A stretch of DNA of 21,325 bases from the NCBI GenBank assembly GCA_016709495.1, contig JADJMS010000035.1, positions 1-21,325 on the forward strand, given 5' to 3'. This document shows positions 1 to 9,978 of this stretch, in pieces. The position numbers and the translations under genes are program-made. The stretch comes from Candidatus Dechloromonas phosphorivorans. GTDB taxonomy: Bacteria; Pseudomonadota; Gammaproteobacteria; Burkholderiales; Rhodocyclaceae. Numbering within the stretch: position 1 is the stretch's first letter; every line of letters begins with the position of its first letter. Under the pieces are notes generated by a model. The model did not search any database and was not told the DNA's origin. It saw only the letters and a list, made by a program, of their open reading frames with translations.

Positions 1-981
1 AGTGCCGTGTTTGATTGTGTCAGCGGTCAGTTTAATTGATGCCTCGGGTGAGATATTGCCGGACGATCATTGGTGGAACAGGATGTACCGGGGATGCGAG
101 TTACTGGGATCGTGGCTTTTCTGCCAGAGATGTCTTGCTTCGGGAAATTTTGCCGTTTCGACGACCAATTTTTATTTCCAAAGAGCTCGTTGCAAAAATT
201 GGAAACTTGGGCCATTACCGTTATGTTCTTGACTGGGAGTATGTGATTCGAGTCGCATTGGTGATCCCTTGAGCTTGTTTTTTGCGTGCTGAAAAGCTCA
301 TGTATTACCGCCTTCATGGGAGCAATGCCATTCTTGGTGGCGCTATTCGAAATCATATCGAGGGCGGCTCACATTCTTCGTTCTGCCAATCGAGAGCTTG
401 CTCTGAGGCAGCTTCCCGTTCCTCCGTATGCGATAGATCGAATACGCTATATTGAACGTTTTATCAGGCAGAAGGAATCGCATCGTCGAGATGCCAAAAT
501 AGGGGAGACAGAGGCTTATCTTCATTTGACCCTGCAGCATGTTGAAAAACTGGAGCTACTCATGTCTGAGGCAAGCAAGAGTGCCGATGACGAGATTACG
601 CGGCGGTGCAGCGCTACAGAATAGTGCGGCACTTGAAATCTCCCAGAAGCGTGACCTAGAGATGTAGGTCCCGCCAGTTGCCTACGATCTATCTTTGAAT
701 GCAAGTGCCAAAAAATTGCGGAGTTGGAGATAGCCTTAGGCGGTGCAATTCTGGACGCGCAGGTGACAAAGACAGGCTGGCTGCAATGGAAATTCAAAGT
801 CATGGAGGTTAGTGCTCCCTTACGGATGGCAAAGCTGAATTTTCAACGATCACGGCGCTTGTTCGAGAGTCTGAAGCGAGCCCGGAATCAGGGTGCTCCT
901 CTTTGCGATGGTCGATTAAAGGCGCTGGCAGTTTTTTTGGAAATGAGGATGGCCGGGCTTAAAGAAAAGTTCAACTGGTGA
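1..981 (+). pseudogene. GT2-type glycosyltransferase domain plus helical linker (5' end outside window, frameshifted)
   Basis: This is the C-terminal half of a GT-A/GT2 glycosyltransferase domain, spread over several frames. Bases 2-100 read as an end-of-core segment (VSAVSLIDASGEILPDDHWW). Bases about 105-260 read FISKELVAKIG and later VLDWEYVIRVAL, the acceptor-side signature in which Asp-Trp-Glu corresponds to the usual D-x-E/D before the R-x-A helix. After a shift near 260, LMYYRLHGSNAILGGAIR matches the usual end of such domains. From about 360 to 620 a charged, Leu-rich helical stretch follows (HLTLQHVEKLELLMSEASKS), and 700-981 continues with SAPLR and basic residues, the kind of linker that joins modules in multi-domain O-antigen glycosyltransferases. 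The next module starts about 80 bases on with no clear promoter, so this and the tandem GT2 region may be one very large gene. At least four frame changes are needed. Donor and acceptor sugars are unknown. Confidence 0.6.
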
Positions 982-1060
982 TGGAATATCAGGCGTCTCG
1001 CCACAATGAAGTGCCAGCTTCAATAGAACCCAATACCCACGTTTTGGATGCGTATGTGGC

Positions 1061-2788
1061 ATGGCGTGCGACGGGTTAGGAGCAAATTGGTACACTTCGC
1101 TCAGATCGAAGTCAATTCTCGATGGATTGGCGAAACGGCCACTTGTTTCCATCTTGCTGCCACTATTCAATACCAAGCCGCAGATGCTTACGTTGGCACT
1201 TGAGTCGGTAGAAAATCAGATCTACCCATTCTGGGAGCTGTGTATTTGTGATGATGCATCGAGTGACCTTGTAACCCGGCGTGTACTTGATGCCTATCTG
1301 GAAAATAATTCGAGTTCTGGCCGTGTTCGTTTTTTGCGCCGTGAAACCAATGGTCATATTTCTCAGGCGTCAAATGATGCTTTATCAATGGCTTCCGGCG
1401 ATTATGTACTTCTTCTTGATCATGATGACGAACTTGCCCCGCACGCCTTGTTGAGGCTGGTCCAGGCGATCAATCGGGAGCCTCAGCTAGATCTTATCTA
1501 CTCAGATGAAGATATGCTGGACGAGATTGAGGGCAATTGCGCGCCGTTTTTCAAACCTGATTGGTCACCTGTGTTGCTATGGAGTCAGAATTACGTAGGT
1601 CACTTGATATGCGTGCGACGCTCCTTGCTCTGCGAGATTGGCGGATTGCGGCTAGGGATGGAGGGCAGTCAAGATTATGACTTGCTTCTGAGGATAGGAT
1701 CAAAAACTGACAAAATAGCTCATATCCCCGAAGTGTTGTATCACTGGCGTCGACATCAAGATAGCGTGGCCGGACGTCCAGATGCCAAGCCCTATGCACA
1801 TGATGCAGGAAAGCGTGCAATTGGCGATGCACTGCGTGCCAAATATGGTGAACAGTTTGTGCGTGTCGATGATGGTCCTTATCTGTTTGTTTATGAAGCA
1901 CGCTTCACTATTCCTTCGCAGTGCAAAGCATCAATTATTATTCCAACACGAGATAAAGTTGAGATACTCAGTGCGTGTGTGGATAGTATTATTAACAAGT
2001 CAATATGGCAGAACTTTGAAATCATTATTATTGATAATAATTCCGAAGAGGATGCCACCTTGGCTTACCTTGATGATATTCAGACTGGTGATAGTCGTAT
2101 ACAAGTGATCCAGGCACAATGTTCCTTCAATTGGTCACGGTTAAATAATATGGGTGCTAGTTTTGCAACCGGGGATGTACTGATCTTTCTGAATAATGAT
2201 ACTGAGGTGATTTCCCCTGATTGGCTTGAGCGCTTAATGGAATTTGCGTTGCTGCCCGATGTTGGATGTATTGGTCCATTATTGCTATATCCAGACGATA
2301 CGATTCAGCATGCAGGGGTGGTGGTTGGTATGGGCGGTTGGGCTGACCACGTATTTAAGGGGCAGCCACCAATTCATAGGGGCGGGCCGTTTGTTTCCAG
2401 CGTGCTCTCAAGGAATGTGCTGGCCGTAACAGGGGCATGTGTCGCTATCGAGCATAGAAAGTATCAAAACTTGGGTGGTTTTGATGAGAGTTTCGAGATA
2501 TGTGGAAGTGATGTTGAGCTCGGCTTGCGCGCTTATCGGGCGGGGCTACATAATGCCTATCTGGCGACAGTGCGCCTGTATCATCACGAGGAAAAACCCG
2601 ATCAACGCACGTTCGGAAAATGATTTCCTTCAGTCAGCAGTTAAATACTCACCATTTCGCGAAGGGGAGATCCATATTACAACTGCAATCTTGATATTCT
2701 GAGTTCGACTCCTGTCGTTCGATATCAAGTTCGCCTCCTCACTTACAATAAGGTTCCAGATCCCAGAAGGTCGCTTAAAAACTGTTAA
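1061..2788 (+). CDS. Tandem GT2 glycosyltransferase (two GT-A domains, rhamnosyltransferase-like)
   Basis: A two-domain glycosyltransferase for polysaccharide assembly at the cytoplasmic side of the membrane. An open frame of 520 codons runs to 2623. Domain A (about residues 27-240) starts with PLVSILLPLFNT, has the nucleotide-binding DDAS at 64-67, the metal-binding DHDDE at 120-124, YSDED at 147-151 and EGSQDYDLLLR at 201-211. Domain B (about 289-500) starts with SIIIPTRD and has IIDNN at 323-327, FLNNDTE at 376-382, DTIQHAGVVVG at 413-423, and GGFDESF then DVELGLR near 472-490. The frame breaks at about 2620. In the next frames the text continues as FLQSAVKYSPFREG and then GDPYYNCNLDILSS to a TAA at 2786-2788. 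The G-D-P-Y-Y-N-x-N-L motif is the normal C-terminal end of this family, so the real gene ends at 2788. The ATG at 1061 is only the first start in this frame; the coding sense may continue from the upstream GT2 fragment. Both domains keep their catalytic acidic residues. Specificity cannot be read from sequence. Confidence 0.82.
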
Positions 2789-2838
2789 GCATTTATTGCG
2801 TTTGTCATGCAGGGTTATAAGGATCAGGGTTTCGGGTC

Positions 2839-4146
2839 TTGCTGAAGAGGGTTGGGGCGTATGCCAGTAAGAACGCTAAAGATTTTGATCTTTCTAGTTA
2901 TGGCGTCTGGTGTAAGCGTATTGATGCAGCACTGCTGGTGATACCTGTTTGTCGAAAATCTCAGGTTGGTCTGAGAGGCCGTTTTTTCGATCATTCTCCC
3001 CACTTATATAATATGATTTCACACCTCGGCGTTTATAAGCGCTCGTTGGTTGAATCGGTTGGGGGCTTCCGTGATGAGTTTGTCGGCTCGCAGGATTATG
3101 ATTTGGCACTAAGGTGTATTGAGCAGACTGCAGTCGAGAATATCGCCCATATCCCCAATGTTCTCTATCACTGGCGAATTCACGACAGTGGAACAGCTAA
3201 ATCGGGTGATGCCGACCCTATGCCAAAAATGCAGCGATTAGAGCGGTAGGGGAGCATTTTGCGCGTTGCTGTGTGGCGGCGATGGTAGAGAATAACCCTG
3301 AAGCGAACGGAATGCATAGATTACAGTTTGCATTACCGGACACCCCCCCAAAGGTTGAGATTATTTTTATTAATTGGGAAAAGTCATTAGCAGATACTAA
3401 AGCAATTAGTGAAATTCTAAAAAATACTACATATTCCAACTATGATTACCAGTTGCTCGATTTATCTTCCGAAATAAAAGAGAGCAATGTCTCCGCAGCG
3501 ATTGAGGTTCGTCAATCGCACTCAGTATGTTCAAATTTTTTCCATGCGCTGAATGTTATGGCGTTATCTGCTGATTCGACCTACGTTTGCTTTTTTGATT
3601 TGGCGCTGCGACCGCTGACCGAACGTTGGCTTGAAGAGTTAGTGAGTCAAGCTATTCGACCAGGGATAGATTTGTGTTGGTGCTCGCTTGTGGAACAGCA
3701 ATGATTGCCTTGCGCATGCTGGCATTGTTATAGGGATGAATGGCTCAAAGCCGTTTGCACACGAAAGACTTGCCTAGGCATCATTCTGGATATTTGGGGC
3801 GAAAACAGTCCTGCTGCAAGAGTTTTCTGCCTTATCGATGGGATGTATGGTTGTCCAGAATGACGAGTTTACGGCGCTCGGGGGGTTTGACACAGAATAC
3901 GCAGGAGACCTTGCGGGGGTAGATTTTTGTCTTCGGATTAAGCAGCGATCACTAAGGAATATTTGGACTCCAAATGCAGAACTCCGTTATATTGCTGCTT
4001 CGCCTACTGCCCCTGGTTTTATTCAAACCGATTGGGATAGCGTCGATATTGTCCGCTTCAAGAAACGTTGGGTGGGCTGTTTGAACTCTGATCCTGCTTA
4101 TTCACGTAACTTTGTGAATCAGGCGCCAGGTTTTAGCCATTGTTAA
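2839..4146 (+). pseudogene. Second tandem GT2 glycosyltransferase, degenerate and frameshifted
   Basis: A paralogue of the preceding tandem GT2 gene. Bases 2839-3249 read a short N-terminal piece (SSYGVWCKRIDA) that jumps directly to ISHLGVYKRSLVESVGGF, GSQDYDLALR and NVLYHWRIHDSGTA. Relative to the upstream copy about 120-150 residues of domain A are missing, including the DDAS and DHDDE catalytic motifs. Domain B begins near 3345 (PPKVEIIFINWEKS); where the family has LNND, it reads FFDLALRP. After a shift at about 3675 the text is VGARLWNSNDCLAHAGIVIG (the QHAGVVxG motif), and from about 3838 SMGCMVVQNDEFTALGGFDT, VDFCLRI and finally DPAYSRNF, the usual C-terminal end. The stop TAA at 4144-4146 overlaps the stop of the convergent gene. 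It could be a decayed enzyme, a non-catalytic partner, or an assembly-damaged copy. The missing catalytic half argues against simple indel noise. Confidence 0.6.
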
Positions 4147-5623
4147 TGGTTTTTTCTGTTCAAGTTATATTGTTGTAAAAAACAGTCTTTTCCGAAAAGA
4201 TTTTCGATACCTTCAAGTTCATCACCACCATCAAGAAATTCATTGTTTAAGTTGATGGCATCCTGATGAACCACTTTGGAACCAGATCTGTATTCGTCGC
4301 GGGTAGTAACAAGAGCTGCCGCCAAGAATGCGGTCACAACAATCTAGACTGTGGATAGTTGGCGAGATATTAGACAGATTCTTGTTGGCATATCCATTGG
4401 TTAGCACTTTAATCCCAAAAGCCGCCATTTCTAGTGGTGGATAGCTAGGGTGCGGTGAAATCATTAAGGAGATGCCAATGGCGCTTCGAATTAACAATTC
4501 CGAATATTCATCAAGGTTCAGTTTGCCAACGGATCGTAATACGACGCCGTTTCCCAGATCGATATCTGCAAAATTTTCACCCGCTCCGACTAGTTCCCAA
4601 GTGGAAGCTTCCTTGTAAACGCTGGCCCAAATACCCAATGCGGAGACGATAAGAGGGAAGGCGTTGCGATCTATACTAGGCCGACCATAAATATGAGTAT
4701 CGTGGGGTTTGGGAAGTCTTAGTGCCAGGACCGGATCTTGGCCAATTGCGTATTAAGCCGGGGTCTCAAAATTTGTTGGTTTGAGAAAGAGTACCCGTGA
4801 AGTTCAAAATATTTGCTTAGTATTTCTGTGTTAATGACTGCAGGGTCTTTTCCGGATGAGTATATGTGGCGTCGGCAAGTGCATAGCGTGTTGACCATGG
4901 ATAGAACCCAGGTTCAAAGTCCTGTATCAGATAGATGATCTTTCGGTTTGCCTTCTGAGCCGTTAGGGGAACTGGCGGTTCTGCCATTCCAGAAAGAGAA
5001 GGCAATGTGTGCGGTATACCAAATGGTGGCAATAAAAACGTCTTGCGGACCGACCACAAGTGATCTCCCTGCTCTCTTTCCAAAGCCCGACAATATGGTC
5101 AGCATCAAGGGTCTGGATCCAGATGATCCAAAATTGGTAAGAGGCTATAAAAATCGTCTGTTTTAGGAACAGGGTGAATTTCATCAGTGACGATGATTCG
5201 AGCGTGCGGAAACAGTTTACGAGTCTTTGAAATGTTCTCAGTGCTGTTGCACCTCCAAATACGTGTGCCGCAGAAAGAAATGGCAGAACAGGTTGATACG
5301 CGCCCCTTCTGGGTGATGCTGGCTGAGTCTCGGAATAATAGGGAGATTTCGGGTATATAGTCGCTAAAAACTACCAGACTCTGGTCTGTCGAAAGATAAG
5401 AGGATTGAGCGAGGCGATTCTCGTTGCGAGCTTCCGCCCATATGGCGGCAATTCGGAAAATAAATCTCTGTACTGCAGGGCGACCCAGAAGATGTTTGAT
5501 GCGATAGCACAAATATCGTTTGATGCCAATTGAAACATAGAAGAAATTGTCATAAATTATCGAGATTGTCTTGAGGGAATACTGCTGCGCTGAATACTGA
5601 TCCAGATTTGTCAAGTATCCCAC
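4143..5623 (-). pseudogene. WsaF-like glycosyltransferase (GT4-type), frameshifted
   Basis: This gene runs against the rest of the cluster. Its 3' half contains the family hallmark IGISLMISPHPSYPPLEMAA followed by KVLTNGYANKNLS, preceded by LVGAGENFADIDLG and SVGKLNLDEYSELL (frame covering 4240-4638). Upstream, after further shifts, come HIYGRPSIDRNAFPLI, then IIYLIQDFEPGFYPWSTRYA (4817-5083 frame) and DVFIATIWYTAHIAFSF (4914-5108 frame). YLIQDFEPgFYpWS and SPHPSYPPLEM together are typical of rhamnosyltransferases of the WsaF type, which use a dTDP-rhamnose-like donor. The N-terminal part (5105-5623) is less recognisable. The GTG at 5623 is only the first possible start in that frame and the true start may lie up to about 60 bases upstream. 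The C-terminus is reached by one more shift near 4330 and ends in TAA at 4143-4145. At least five frame changes are required. Rhamnose as substrate is inferred from family similarity only. Confidence 0.65.
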
Positions 5624-5690
5624 GAAATGGCCATGGCATAGTTCGTAAGCAGGTGATTGTTGATCGTCGGGACTAATTTCCCGAGCGTTC

Positions 5691-5729
5691 TAAAGTACAA
5701 TCCCAACTTTTGAAGGACTTGACAGGGTG
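5691..5729 (+). promoter_or_regulatory. Possible -10 element and ribosome binding site of wzm (GTG start)
   Basis: TACAAT at 5696-5701 is one base from the sigma-70 -10 consensus. No good -35 hexamer lies 16-18 bases upstream. GAAGGA at 5712-5717 lies nine bases before GTG 5727-5729 and supports that GTG as the start of the permease. This short region separates the divergent WsaF-like gene from the export operon. Confidence 0.35.
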
Positions 5730-6529
5730 CAAGAATCGATATTTTACTCGCTCTACAAGCACAGAGGCCTATTGTTTAAGCTGATTCAGCGCGATGTGGC
5801 GGGGCGGTACCGTGGTTCTGTAATGGGGGGGTTATGGTCCTTGATTACCCCTGTGTTGATGTTATTAATCTACCTTTTTGTTTTTGGTGTGGTTTTCAAT
5901 GCGCGTCGATCTGGCGTCGAGCCAGGGTCGGGAATGGCGGATTTCGGGTTGTGGTTGTTTGCTGGCATGTTGGTACATGGGCTGTTCGGTGAATGCCTGA
6001 CGCGGGCGCCGTCTGCCGTTGTCAAGACAGCAAGTTATGTGAAAAGGTTATTTTTCCTTTGGAAATCCTTCCTCTGGTGGTGGTTGGTAGCGCATTATTT
6101 CATGCGCTGGTTGGTCAATGGTGTCTTATTATTGCGGCCTGTGTATCGTACGTGGGGCATATCCGAGACGGTGCTTTGGTTGCCACTTGTCTAGCTTCCA
6201 TTAATTTTGCTTTGCGCCGGGGTTACGTGGCTGGTTGCAGCCTTGGCAGTGTATCTGCGCGATATTGGACAGATGACTGGACTGGTCGCGACAGTGTTAC
6301 TCTTTCTATCCCCATTTTTTTCGGCATCGTCATTGCCAGAACACTATCGTCCTTTGCTCAAGCTAAATCCATTGACGGTTCCTATCGAGATGTCACGTTC
6401 GATCCTTCTTGATGGAATGGCTCCAGTTTGGGAGTGCTTGGCATGCACTCCCTGATGGGGGTAGTTGTTGCTTGGTTAGGACTTGCCACCTTCCAGAAAT
6501 TACGTCCGGGATTTGCCGATGTCCTCTGA
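5727..6529 (+). CDS. wzm: ABC-2 type polysaccharide export permease (Wzm), frameshifted in this sequence
   Basis: Integral inner-membrane half of an ABC transporter that exports undecaprenyl-linked O-antigen or capsule. The N-terminus has the family signature LIQRDVAGRYRGSVMGGLWS followed by hydrophobic segments (LITPVLMLLIYLFVFGVVF and others). The reading frame must change near 6045 (to KVIFPLEILPLVVVGSALFH), near 6205 (to GVTWLVAALAVYLRDIGQMT, then FLSPFFSASSLPEHYRPLLK) and near 6440, to end in LGLATFQKLRPGFADVL and TGA at 6527-6529. The summed length, about 267 residues, is normal for Wzm. YLRDIGQ and LSPFF..S.LP..Y..L...NP are typical of the second half. It overlaps the wzt start by 11 bases, indicating translational coupling. 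The frameshifts lie in otherwise well-conserved sequence, which suggests sequencing error. Confidence 0.85.
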
Positions 6530-7809
6530 ACTGGCGATTGAAGTACAGCATCTGAGCAAGCATTACGCTCTCTATGACCGGCCGCATCATCGTTTGCTGG
6601 AACTACTTTGGGGAGGGCGCAGGAATTTTCATCGTCCATTCAGAGCTTTGGATGATGTAAGCTTTTCTCTTCCCAGAGGAGAGACGCTGGGTATTATTGG
6701 CCGAAACGGAGCGGGCAAATCGACGCTCCTGCAGTTAATTTGTGGAGTATTGACCCCAACTCTTGGGTCAGTCCGCATACAGGGGCGAATAGCGGCTTTG
6801 CTTGAATTGGGTGCGGGTTTCAATCCGGAGTTCACCGGACGTGAAAATGTGATTATCAATTCCGCGATTCTCGGGTTATCTCCAGACCAGTTGGCTTACC
6901 GGCTGGATGACATGCTGGCTTTTGCGGACATTGGGGAGTTCATCGATCAACCGGTGAAGACTTATTCAAGTGGAATGTATGTGCGGCTAGCGTTTGCGGT
7001 CGCGATTCACGTTTACCAGACATTCTGGTCGTTGACGAGGCGCTGGCAGTTGGTGATGCATTTTTTCAAGCCAAATGCATGACTCGGCTAAAGCGGATGA
7101 TGGACGATGGTGTTTCTTTGTTGTTCATCAGCCATGATATAGCGGCAGTCAAGGCGCTCTGCAGGCATACGTTATGGCTGGAGCAAGGGCGCGTTCGAGC
7201 ATTTGGTCAGACTTCAGTTGTAGCCAACCAATATGCCGGAGACTGGGTGGAGCGGATAAATTCGAACAATGTTACGGTTTCGGAAGACGCGACAGCAACT
7301 GTTGACGAGATCCCTAGTTCATCTCGTTCCGGAACCGGGTCAGCGAGACTCTCTGATATTCAATGGAGTACTGCTGAAGGTCCCGCCGAAAGCTTCCCTG
7401 TTGCGTATGGTGCCCAACTTACCATAAGTGCGCGTCTTCAATTGTTGATGCCCGCCTCAAAAATAGTTGTCTCATACCACATCAAGGACCTTCGACAGCA
7501 GCATGTTATGGGTGCACATACTGGTTGTCATGAATTGATTTATAACAAGGATTTGAATGTCGGGGATTCGGTATTCGTCTCCTTTCGCGCGCCTGTCTTG
7601 CTTCATGAGGAACTTATTCCTTAACCATGTTGGTTGCGTCCATTGGGGATATCCAACGGTACTCTGGATGCGGTTTTTCTGGATTGGATCGAAGATGCGA
7701 AAGTAATGCGCGTCATGCGGCGAGATTTTTTCCTGTAAGTGATCTTGTGGAAATTGAGAATGAAGTGGTTGTGGAATTGGCGGCAGCGCCCAACTCTGAA
7801 AATCCTTGA
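6519..7809 (+). CDS. wzt: Polysaccharide export ABC ATPase (Wzt) with C-terminal recognition domain, frameshifted
   Basis: Cytoplasmic ATPase that powers Wzm. The start ATG at 6519 gives MSSELAIEVQHLSKHY. Walker A is GRNGAGKST (residues 61-69), the ABC signature is YSSGM (149-153), Walker B is DILVVDEAL after a frame change at about 7015, and the H-loop is LLFISHDIAAV (near 7115-7145). The open frame then goes to 7622. A stop there and two shifts near 7660 and 7733 interrupt the C-terminal domain, which continues as LVASIGDIQRYS, FLDWIEDAKVMRVMRRDFF and PVSDLVEIENEVVVEL to a stop at 7807-7809. The roughly 180-residue C-terminal extension (from ARLSDIQWS) resembles the Wzt_C carbohydrate-binding domain, which in characterised systems recognises the modified non-reducing end of the O-antigen before export. 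The gene overlaps the next start by about 50 bases. Confidence 0.85.
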
Positions 7810-8844
7810 CGATTTCTTTCCAAATCTATTAACGGGATTTCGAGTAGCAGAGTACAACGCGATTTTTTCAGCCTTTCCTCGCGCCCAAGTATTGTCTGCC
7901 TATCCGCATTTTGCGAGCTGCATTGAAGAGTATGCTAGGGTGCATCCTGAATATGCAAGGCGGGTCAATGTTTTTGAGCCTAGGGCACTTGATGACTGTG
8001 GCTTGGCCTATGTGAATTTCCTCAATAACGCGGTATTGTTTCTCGACGCTGGAGTCTAAGGCTGTTCCATTTGTCATTACCCTCTACCCAGGAGGGGGTT
8101 TGGGCTCCAGCGCGAAACCGGAGCGACTACAAGCTCGACAGAGTGCTAAAAGTCCATTGTTAAGCGATTATTGTTACCCAGCGGGTGACTCGTGATTACG
8201 TTATCGCGCGGAATCGACGCAACATTCCAATACATTTTGTGCCAGGGGTGGTGGTTAACCCCAGCTATTTTTTTCCGTCAGTTTGCCGCAGAAAATCCGA
8301 AAACAATGTTTTCCATGTTTGTTTCGTTGCTGAAAAATATATGGAAAAGGGAGTCAACAAGGGCTATCCAATTTTTATCGAGGCAGCAAAATCGCTTGCC
8401 TTAGAGCGCGAGAATATACACTTTCATGTAGTTGGCAATTTCGACTCGAGTGATGTAATGGTTACTGATATCGCCAACCGTATTAAGTTTCATGGCAGGT
8501 TGATGACCAGCGAGTTGAAAGGTTTTTTTTCCAGAATGGATGTGATTGTCTCTCCGAATCAACCGTTTTTGTTGCATCCTGGTAATTTTGACGGATTCCC
8601 TACTGGATGCTGTGTGGAGGCATCTCTGTGCGGTGTTACCGTAGTTGCAACTGATGAGTTGAAACAGAATCCGGGGTATTGTGATGGAGAGGATATGTTG
8701 ATTGTTCCTCCTCTGTCGTCGCTGATTGCCGACACTTTGCGTAATTTGGTGGATCATCCCGATCATTGCTTTTCGTTAGGTGTGCGTGGTAAGGCGATGT
8801 CCCGAATGTTTTACGCGCCGAGTCGGCAGATTGGCCCGAGTTGA
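7760..8844 (+). CDS. GT4-family glycosyltransferase, frameshifted
   Basis: A GT-B glycosyltransferase, probably adding a residue of the exported glycan. The likely start ATG at 7760 (MKWLWNWRQRPTLKILDDFF) lies inside the wzt 3' end. The first part runs to 8059 (LTGFRVAEYNAIFSAFPRAQ ... VNFLNNAVLFLD). It then switches frames through KAVPFVITLYPGGGF, RSDYKLDRVL and AIIVTQRVTRDYV, and from 8185 stays open to 8844. The C-terminal Rossmann half has VCFVAEKYMEKGVNKGYPIF, HFHVVGNFDSSD, FFSRMDVIVSPNQPF and FDGFPTGCCVEASLCGV. The latter corresponds to the GT4 E-x7-E donor-binding motif, with Asp-Gly-Phe-Pro and Val-Glu-Ala. The exact C-terminus is uncertain because the last codons (APSRQIGPS) may be out of frame. 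Donor and linkage are unknown. Confidence 0.72.
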
Positions 8845-8888
8845 ATATCCTGAAGGATGGCGAAGAGGCATGGGGTAGCTCTCTAGTG

Positions 8889-9969
8889 ATGATTGATCGT
8901 TTGCCAAAGGTGGTGTACAACGTCAATATTCATGGGTTGAGGGCGATTGCCGTGTGCGGCGTAGTCAGCCACCATTTTTTGCACGCCAATTTCCGTTTGC
9001 CTTTGCTCTCGGAAACTGGCGGTCTGTTGGGTGTTCAGCTTTTTTTCGTGATTAGTGGTTATTTGATAGTTCAGAGCGCATCCCGGCTTGGCTTGGGCAG
9101 CTATTTTTACGACGTGTCTGCCGCATATTCCCAGCCTACTGGTTCGCTACCTGGCTAGTGGCAGTGGGAATGAGCAATAAATCACCATTTTTCTTTTCAC
9201 TGATGGTTGGCAGGGTATCCTGCATTTTCTGGCGCTGTCTCATTTGAGCCCTCCCGCCCTGCTACGACATGATGTGCTGACGGTGAGTTGGACGCTAACG
9301 GTGGAGTGGTCCTGGTATTTGCTGGTGCCAATTATTGTCGTTTGCGCCCAAGGTTTTTCGGAGCGGCGCTACTGGTTGGCTGTTGTGATATTTCTGACTG
9401 GATTTTCAACGATTTGGGTGCTCCTCGCCCAGAATGGTTATCTTGATTTTTTGATGATGGGGGGTGCTCGCGCAGTTGGCCATGATCAGGTTACGGATTT
9501 CCTGCGTTTTGCATTTATTACCAATGCATTCCCTGCACAATTTGGTTTTTTTTCACTGGGCGCCGGTGTCTGGTATTTCCATTTCTGTGTTGGGCGACTT
9601 TCGTTATGGTTCTTGTTGGGAGTGATTGCTGCGACAGTTCCTTTTGCGACCCAATGGAATGGTATTCTAGGGGTCAATCCTTCAATAGTTTCTGGCATTG
9701 GTCTGGCGGCCGTGCTAATTGTTGCAGTGCGTCTTCCTGCGTTTCCATTGCGCCCGATATACTGGTTGGGAGAAATTTCCTATCCGCTCTATCTTCTGCA
9801 CGTGCCGGCTATAGTTCTGGCCTTTAATCACTTTTCTCTTACCGGATTAATGGGGGCCAGCGTAGCCGTGTCCATTATGCTGTTAGCTGCATGGCTGTTA
9901 CACATATTGGTGGAGCGTCCGGGGATGGCGTTGGGTTACTGGTATTCTGGTAGATTATTTAAAACATAA
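8889..9969 (+). CDS. Acyltransferase family 3 membrane O-acyltransferase (OafA/YrhL-like), frameshifted
   Basis: A polytopic membrane protein likely to O-acetylate the polysaccharide. ATG 8889 gives MIDRLPKVVYNVNIHGLRAI, placing the family N-terminal motif (usually hDGLRAxAV; here N-x-H-GLRAIAV) at the expected distance. An upstream TTG at 8841 is possible but gives an unusual extension. The motif GVQLFFVISGYLI follows, then a frame change near 9110 (through RIFPAYWFATWLVAV) and another near 9205 (GILHFLALSHLSP). The long frame from 9244 carries SWTLTVEWSWYLLVPIIV, corresponding to the family motif SLsvEEQFYLxxP, many hydrophobic segments, and the C-terminal pattern WLGEISYPLYLLHVPAIVLA with ERPG near the end. 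About 360 residues is normal for a single-domain member. It is the last gene of the export set, and a terminator follows directly. Confidence 0.78.
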
Positions 9970-9978
9970 GTTTATTGC

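Noticed and set aside
5624..5726. Possible small gene between the WsaF-like gene and wzm
   Set aside because: No open frame with start and ribosome binding site other than the flanking genes. Treated as intergenic/promoter region and uncertain N-terminus of the WsaF-like gene.
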